The notes under the pieces are model-generated. The model worked only from the letters and a program-made list of their open reading frames with translations. It did not search any database and was not told where the DNA came from. 28,403 bases of DNA. It comes from Oehlia diaphana. Lineage: Eukaryota; Glomeromycota; Glomeromycetes; Glomerales; Glomeraceae. Made by a program: the position numbers and the translations under genes. The stretch covers positions 1 to 28,403 of the forward strand of contig QZLH01000225.1 of NCBI GenBank assembly GCA_003833135.1. The letters are read 5' to 3'. Below, piece by piece: positions 23,510 through 28,403 of this stretch (positions are counted from its first letter, which is position 1; each line of letters begins with the position of its first letter).

Positions 23510-24094
23510 ATTACATACTATACACATATTTATATTGTATATTATATAAAAAGGTATAGCCGGGCCACCAGAAGAACGATCATCACCAAAATATTATTTT
23601 AGAAGTGAACTGTGAAGAAAAAATTCATTTTTTTTTTTACAATTTTTATTGTAGCCAATATTTTGTAATTGTATGTATATATATCTTATTGCGTGTTTCT
23701 TTTTATTTTGGAAATAAATTTGAGTGATTAATTGGAAAAGAACTAACAATGAAATTTTATTGATTATTATTAAATTAAATGTTAATTCTATTACTCTTAA
23801 ACCATTAAACTGGAAGTCTGAAAAATAATCATATTAACCTATTTACATATTTCGTAAAATTTGTCATTTGAAAATATTTAAATTAACAATTCAAAAAATT
23901 TGCGTAAATTAAAAAACTATAAACTATAAAACTATAACTTCATCATATGTTATGTTGTTATTATATTATTATTATAATAATTATTTTATTGCAAAATATT
24001 TACATATTTGTACAAATTTAATCATGCAATGCAAATAAGCTGAAAGATTCAAATTAAAAAATAATAAAAAAATAATAAAAGAAGATTGAAGGGT
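23510..24094. other. Convergent intergenic spacer (SOD1 / CCCH protein 3' ends)
   Basis: Very AT-rich, with repeated actataaa units near 23915-23937 and AATAAA-like signals on the plus strand (about 23712 GGAAATAAATT). Apart from the possible alternative SOD1 exon, nothing here looks coding. Confidence 0.55.
23554..23615 (+). other. Possible alternative terminal exon of SOD1
   Basis: If the intron after 23420 used the AAAAAG at 23548-23553 instead of the CTCACAG ending at 23495, the frame would continue IAGPPEERSSPKYYFRSEL and stop at 23613-23615. The phase fits and the first residues (GIA) mimic the usual SOD end. The acceptor is poor, so this may be plain 3' untranslated sequence. Confidence 0.25.
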
Positions 24095-25678
24095 TCAGTC
24101 ATCAATTGGGATAAATGTCCATCCTGCCGCGAAAGGGTTTACACCATTCGCCATTTCCTCGCGAAGTTTCTTAATTTTTTCACGCTCAATCACATCCTCA
24201 GCCGGGTCCCTATTGCGTTTCTTACCAGCTTCACTCTCTGTCTCAGTCGGTTCCTCGTAGAGACCCCACTCATGTTTCTTGCGACAGTTCATCCCCGCCG
24301 GACAATATCGGCCCACCATGAAGTCTTTACAGAGTGGTGCCCGTTTGCTAACCTTCACGTGTGTGTAATGGCAATCATCTTTAAGGCACATACCTTTACA
24401 GAAATGTCGACAGTACGGGATTAAATGTGCAGATTCGACGTGTTGAAGTGGACATTTATTGCTCAATGTACATTCAGAACCTTTAAGCCACAATTTACAG
24501 ACTTCCACTCGATTTGGATCGTGTTTATAAGCGCAATAATCGCCTTCTTTGCATCGACCTAAAAAGTAATAAATTAATATAAGTCTTGAAACTTTAACTA
24601 GTACAAAATTAACAGTGAATTACTTACCGTATTTGTGATAATAAGTACAATACTTATTGACCAGCTTAGTCTTGAAAGCAGCCTTTTGCTTCTTACCAGA
24701 CTTGTACTCGTCTTCTTTTGTCCTGCTTACAGAATTCGCTGGTTCTGCTCTCTTTGTTGTTTTGTTTTTAATGAGTTCGGCACGAACAACAGTGTTCGGT
24801 CCCGTCTTAACAAAAACATTACCTGTTCCTGAATTTGAAGCTGATTTTGGAGTCGTTGGCCTTGCAAATCTACCTGATGTTGGTGAACTTGTCATGTTAT
24901 TAGTTGATGCAGAAATTTGAAGACTCAATTGTTTTGTATTTGTTGTGCTAGAAGTGCTAGATATACTAGAAGTGCTAGAAGTGCTAGAAGGTGGTAGTTT
25001 TGTTGTAGCTGATTTTACATATTTTGCATCCGTACTTAAAGTTGATATTTGACATTCTGATGGTTTCATGGTTACGCTTGGTGCTTTCTTTTCTAACTGA
25101 GAATCCGATGGTCTTGGAATAATTGATGCAGTTGATTCAGCAGTTCCATTAAAACTTGGCATTTGAGAATTGGATGGTCTTGTAGCAGTACTAATTGCTT
25201 TTTGGTTGATAACTGATGCTGCTCCTGTACTCACATTATAAATTTCCTGTTGAGGTGCAATCAATTTTGCAATAGTATCAAGTGTTAGTCCATATTCTAA
25301 TTGTCTCGTGCCCAAATTATAAGCTATCGAATTTGTATATTTTTGAGTTCCAGCTACCTGATTGAGAACTGTACTATTGCTTAAAGACATTTGGTAAGTT
25401 GTTGTTTCCGTAGGTTTGCTCAAGCTTTTGTTTGAAGCTACTTGATACAAAGTCTTTGACGTTGTTTTACCCATACCAGTACTTGAAGCTGCGTGATATG
25501 GAGTTGCTGCTCTCATATTCATGTCATAAGTTGTTGGTTTTCTTAGATCTAAGTTATAAGATGTTTTTCTTGGGACCATTGTGGATCTGGCATTCGTGTT
25601 ATAAGTAGCAGTTTTGTTATAAGTTGAGCTTCTTGTGCCCACGTTATAGATTGCAGATCTCGTATACATATAAGTCAT
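24095..25678 (-). CDS. Four-finger CCCH zinc-finger protein, ZC3H3-like
   Basis: Two exons, 24628-25678 and 24095-24558, give 504 residues. The first ~300 residues are low-complexity: Tyr-Asn-Thr/Arg-Ser motifs (SAIYNVGTRSSTYN) and Ser/Thr runs. A basic stretch (ELIKNKTTKRAE...GKKQKAAFKTKLVNKY) leads into four CCCH fingers: C-x8-C-x5-C-x3-H (CTYYHKYGRCKEGDYCAYKH), another C-x8-C-x5-C-x3-H, C-x7-C-x4-C-x3-H (CRHFCKGMCLKDDCHYTH) and C-x8-C-x5-C-x3-H (CKDFMVGRYCPAGMNCRKKH). The finger order and spacing, and the VKVSKRAPLCKDF linker, resemble ZC3H3, which helps polyadenylation and nuclear mRNA export; CPSF30/Yth1 is the main alternative but lacks such an N-terminal half. The intron splits the first finger. 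A charged helix (EREKIKKLREEMANG) follows the fingers. Confidence 0.82.
24946..24990 (-). repeat. 9-bp microsatellite-like repeat coding Ser-Ser-Thr
   Basis: Five near-identical tgctagaag units (one altered to tatactaga) encode the SSTSSTSS-type run in the N-terminal half of the CCCH protein. Prone to length variation in frame. Confidence 0.7.
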
Positions 25679-26596
25679 GTATTAATTCTTTAAAAATTCC
25701 GATGAAGCTCTTAATGGAGATTTTATTGATCTCAAAAGAAATTGAAGTTTTCATATGATGAAAAAGTTGAGAGTAACGTAAATGTTACATTACTACTGTT
25801 TATTATTGTGTCACAATCTATCCCAGTATTACTGTGTCACAATCTTTTTTTCAGTTTACCATAATTGTAGCGCTCGGGTGGCATTAAGAAATTAACCATG
25901 TAAACAATGAGAAATTATTCTAGATTTTTATCAAACTTGGTAATCACATTTTCGTATTATTAATCTATTTGATATTTTATATATTTTATGTTATATTATA
26001 TCAAATATAAGAAAAAGTAATACAATTCTTTTACTAATTCATATTTCTAAATAAAAATAACCTTTACAATCTGTTTTAGAACAATTTTTATATTAAAGTT
26101 ATTAAAGAAGTTTATGCTGTAACATAACATTTTAAGGGGTGAAAGTTTTATATGTCATAAAAATTAAGCATTTTATTGGTTAATACTTTCTTAGATAAAA
26201 AGTTAAGGTTTTTTATATAAAACTAGTATTATTGCTACTTTCTACTTTTACTAAATTTTAAAGATAACTAATATATATTAAAAACTAAAGTTTAAAGTAC
26301 TAATAAAATAATTTTTTAATAATATTTAGAATAAGTATTTAATTTAATTTTAATACTGAAAGTAATAACTTTATTAAGAAATTTTAGAATATAAAATTAG
26401 TGTTTAGTATTTATACATAAATACTCTAGATATTTTACAAAATACAAATTGAATAATACTTATAGATATTTTGTGAAATATCAGATATTATATGAAGAAA
26501 AATACAGTATAATTTTAATTAAAATTAAACTTAAGTTATCAAAATTATAATTAATAAAAATAAAATATATATTTAATAAAATACTAAAGCAGAATA
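25679..26596. other. Gene-free AT-rich region
   Basis: Holds the CCCH protein promoter (to about 25900, with a tattactgtgtcacaatct duplication at about 25800-25846) and then about 700 bp of almost pure A/T with no ORF, RNA gene or recognisable element. Confidence 0.6.
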
Positions 26597-26742
26597 CAGT
26601 TCACTTATTCTATAGTAAATTTTTATATAATAAATAATTTGCTATATGAAGAAAAGTTCAGATACAGATTTTTTTTATATATAATAAAATAATTCTTAGT
26701 ATAGTAAATTTTTACTATAACAAATTTTAATCTTTAGTTTAT

Positions 26743-26757
26743 AGAATTCATTATAAT
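26743..26757 (+). repeat. Left 15-bp target-site duplication of LINE
   Basis: AGAATTCATTATAAT, identical to 27448-27462. Confidence 0.85.
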
Positions 26758-27219
26758 CATATCCATTTAATGATAAGAAGTTTCTTTCCAAAAGAAAAAT
26801 ACAGGGAGCTCAAAATTATTGTCAAGACAAAAAGAATAGCATTAACTATTGCAGCCCTCTTTCTAGAAGTATTTGTTAATGAATTTTACAATATTATTTG
26901 GCAACTACGTTGCAAGGTAATAGCAGAATGGAAGCATACCAAGGGTATAAAAAAACAAGACTTAAGAAAAAAACCATTAGCATATCAACGTATTGTATAT
27001 AAACGGATTCTAACTTTACAGACAGAGGATGGCATATATGATTTGAAAAAGAGGAAAATATTAAAATATAATAAACAATGGTCAATAGCATTAGAAAAAG
27101 CAAGACAATATATAAATCAATTTATTAAAGAGGGAAACAGGGTATTTTGGAAAGTATATAACAACAAAAAAATATATAAATATAATATAACCCTTTTTTT
27201 TTCTTTGTTTAGAGGGTAG
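26758..27219 (+). pseudogene. C-terminal fragment of a LINE-encoded protein
   Basis: The frame is open from the insertion boundary (26758) to a TAG at 27217-27219, about 153 residues; the ATG at 26770 is probably internal. It is lysine-rich with WQLRCKVIAEWKHTKGIKKQ, which resembles the region after the reverse transcriptase/RNase H part of some fungal LINE proteins as I remember it, but I cannot name the family from sequence alone. The catalytic domains are missing because the copy is 5'-truncated. Composition is as AT-rich as its neighbourhood, and no intron is apparent. Confidence 0.55.
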
Positions 27220-27447
27220 TGGAAGCATATACTGAAATCTTATAATATGGTGATCCTATATAATTCAATAGTAATTATAGAAGGATATAGGTGAATTTTA
27301 TAAGGTGATGGTAGGGCACAGGAGCAATCTTATGGATGGGGAACTGGTTTGAAGTTTTAATAAATTATTTATATAGCAGATGCTTTTGTATTCTTATATA
27401 TAATTAATAAACTCACAAATTGCACTACCTTGCAAAAAAAAAAAAAA
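26758..27447 (+). mobile_element. 5'-truncated non-LTR retrotransposon (LINE) copy with poly(A) tail
   Basis: The insert is bordered by perfect 15-bp target-site duplications AGAATTCATTATAAT (26743-26757 and 27448-27462) and ends in an uninterrupted run of 15 adenines (27434-27448, last base shared with the duplication). This is the footprint of target-primed reverse transcription. An open frame starts at the very first base of the insert and runs to 27219, followed by about 210 bp that would be the 3' untranslated region. Confidence 0.85.
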
Positions 27448-27462
27448 AGAATTCATTATAAT
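27448..27462 (+). repeat. Right 15-bp target-site duplication of LINE
   Basis: AGAATTCATTATAAT directly after the poly(A) run; the following GAAGGTGAACTG is the right end of the MITE. Confidence 0.85.
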
Positions 27463-27476
27463 GAAGGTGAACTGTA

Positions 27477-27789
27477 TATTTAAAATAAAATAAATTATAA
27501 GTAAATAAATTTTATTTATAAAAAAGTATAAAATTTTATAAAATATATTTATTTTATATTATAAAATATAAAAATAATATTAATACAATTATATTTTAAT
27601 ATATTTTATATATTTATAAAGGAAATTAATTATTTTTCATCTGCTGATCTTTTAATTATTTTTTTAGCAAAAGAAAGCTGAATAAAAAACTTTGCTTTTT
27701 TATCTGAATAATAATAAATAATTTTTATAAGACAATTTCTATTTGTACACTATGACACTATGTGTTTGAACATAATTTCCAAAAAAAAA
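27477..27789. other. Gene-free AT-rich region between mobile elements
   Basis: Almost pure A/T (27477-27620) followed by short unique sequence with no ORF or RNA gene. A CACTATGACACTATG direct duplication lies at about 27748-27762. Confidence 0.5.
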
Positions 27790-28200
27790 GGTCATCTAAA
27801 GCGGGGACAAATCACGTAACTTCAGAAAAAAATTGTTTTCATAAAATAAAACTTTTTACCTTATATTCAACCATTCTAAACACATATCCTAAATGCATTT
27901 TTGCCTGCTCTACAAGTTTATATAGAGTGCAGAGTAGGGTTTTGAATGCCGTTTTTGATTTATTTGACTTTTTCAATTTTGTTATCCATTTTTGGATATG
28001 ATCGGCAAAGTTTCGTTCATTCATATGTAAAGTCAAAAACAATATTCAAAATCCACTTTTTTTCCTTAAATAAACTTGCAAAGCAGATAAAAATACGCTT
28101 ATATTATGATTTTAAAATTTCTATTAATTTTTCTTTATAAAAAATTAATCTAATTAAAATTACACTGAATCACATGATTTGCCTTCGCTTTAGACGACCT
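27790..28200. mobile_element. Inverted-repeat element (~410 bp, ~36-bp ends), probable non-autonomous transposon
   Basis: Left end GGTCATCTAAAGCGGGGACA continues AATCACGTAACTTCAG (27790-27825). The reverse complement of 28165-28199 reads GGTCGTCTAAAGCGAAGGCA then AATCATGTGATTCAG: about 29 of 36 positions agree. The interior is AT-rich with no transposase-like frame. No clear target duplication was found outside the ends. Confidence 0.6.
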
Positions 28201-28403
28201 CCAAAAAAAGTAAATTTTTATGCTGATCATTTAATGTTAAAATTTAACGAAAAAAAAGTAAAAAAAAGATTGTTAAATAACTTAAAAATAACATTCAAAA
28301 CCATCTATGACATACTAAGTAAATTTGCAGAATAGATCAAAATACACCTAATTTATTTATTTATTAGATTTTTTTTTACAAAATTTTTTTATCGAATCAC
28401 GTG
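28201..28403. other. AT-rich tail with repeat-like sequence
   Basis: No gene. Contains a stretch (28289-28360) similar to two stretches inside the neighbouring inverted-repeat element, and ends in AATCACGTG, resembling that element's end motif, so another copy may start at the window edge. Confidence 0.4.

Larger units (their letters stand above)
26597..27474. mobile_element. MITE-like element with TA target duplication, split by a LINE insertion
   Basis: Terminal inverted repeat CAGTTCAC at 26597-26604 and GTGAACTG at 27467-27474, each flanked outside by TA (26595-26596 and 27475-27476). The inner arms also match with gaps (TTATTCTATAGTAAATTT against TTCATTATAATGAATTCTATA read from the right end). 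TA duplication with CAG-starting TIRs is a Tc1/mariner/pogo hallmark. Without the inserted LINE the element is about 173 bp and has no room for a transposase, so it is non-autonomous. Confidence 0.72.

Noticed and set aside
24086..24424. Plus-strand frame of 112 residues
   Set aside because: It lies opposite the zinc-finger exon of the CCCH protein and shows no family resemblance.
27762..28140. Several short frames on both strands
   Set aside because: Low-complexity translations within the inverted-repeat element; no start context, introns or family similarity.

Overview
This window looks like nuclear DNA of an early-diverging fungus. It is strongly AT-rich. It carries a dozen conserved eukaryotic genes cut by many short GT-AG introns, including a Fzo1-type mitofusin, a one-chain FAD/siroheme/Rieske nitrite reductase and URC1. 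It also holds a 5'-truncated LINE-like insertion. A Glomeromycotina fungus such as Rhizophagus is my best guess from composition and gene style, but nothing in the sequence proves it. Gene models below were built by joining exons in frame, and every splice junction listed keeps phase.

Layout. 1-2246 (-): Arb2/FAM172-family protein with an acidic tandem-repeat tail cut by the window edge. 2592-5147 (-): mitofusin Fzo1. 5713-6537 (-): NKAP splicing-associated protein. 7308-10990 (-): assimilatory nitrite reductase. 10991-12006: divergent spacer with a ~153-bp tandem repeat and GATA motifs. 12007-12598 (+): SF3B6/p14. 12685-14728 (-): URC1. 15106-16128 (+): bacterial-type uracil phosphoribosyltransferase, divergent from URC1. 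16276-17110 (-): SRP19. 17324-19338 (-): proteasome ATPase Rpt2. 19626-20881 (-): prenyltransferase alpha subunit. 21181-22095 (+): ARL8 GTPase. 22796-23509 (+): Cu/Zn superoxide dismutase. 24095-25678 (-): four-finger CCCH (ZC3H3-like) protein. 25679-28403: gene-poor, very AT-rich end with a nested mobile-element pair (a LINE tail inside a TA-flanked MITE) and a second inverted-repeat element.

How genes work together. Most are unrelated housekeeping genes. The functional pair is URC1 with the uracil phosphoribosyltransferase: they are divergent, share about 380 bp of promoter, and correspond to two steps of the fungal URC uracil-degradation route. The nitrite reductase upstream region carries clustered HGATAR sites, as expected for nitrogen control. 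A CACGTG element lies 65-140 bp upstream of five of the minus-strand start codons and may be a shared promoter element.
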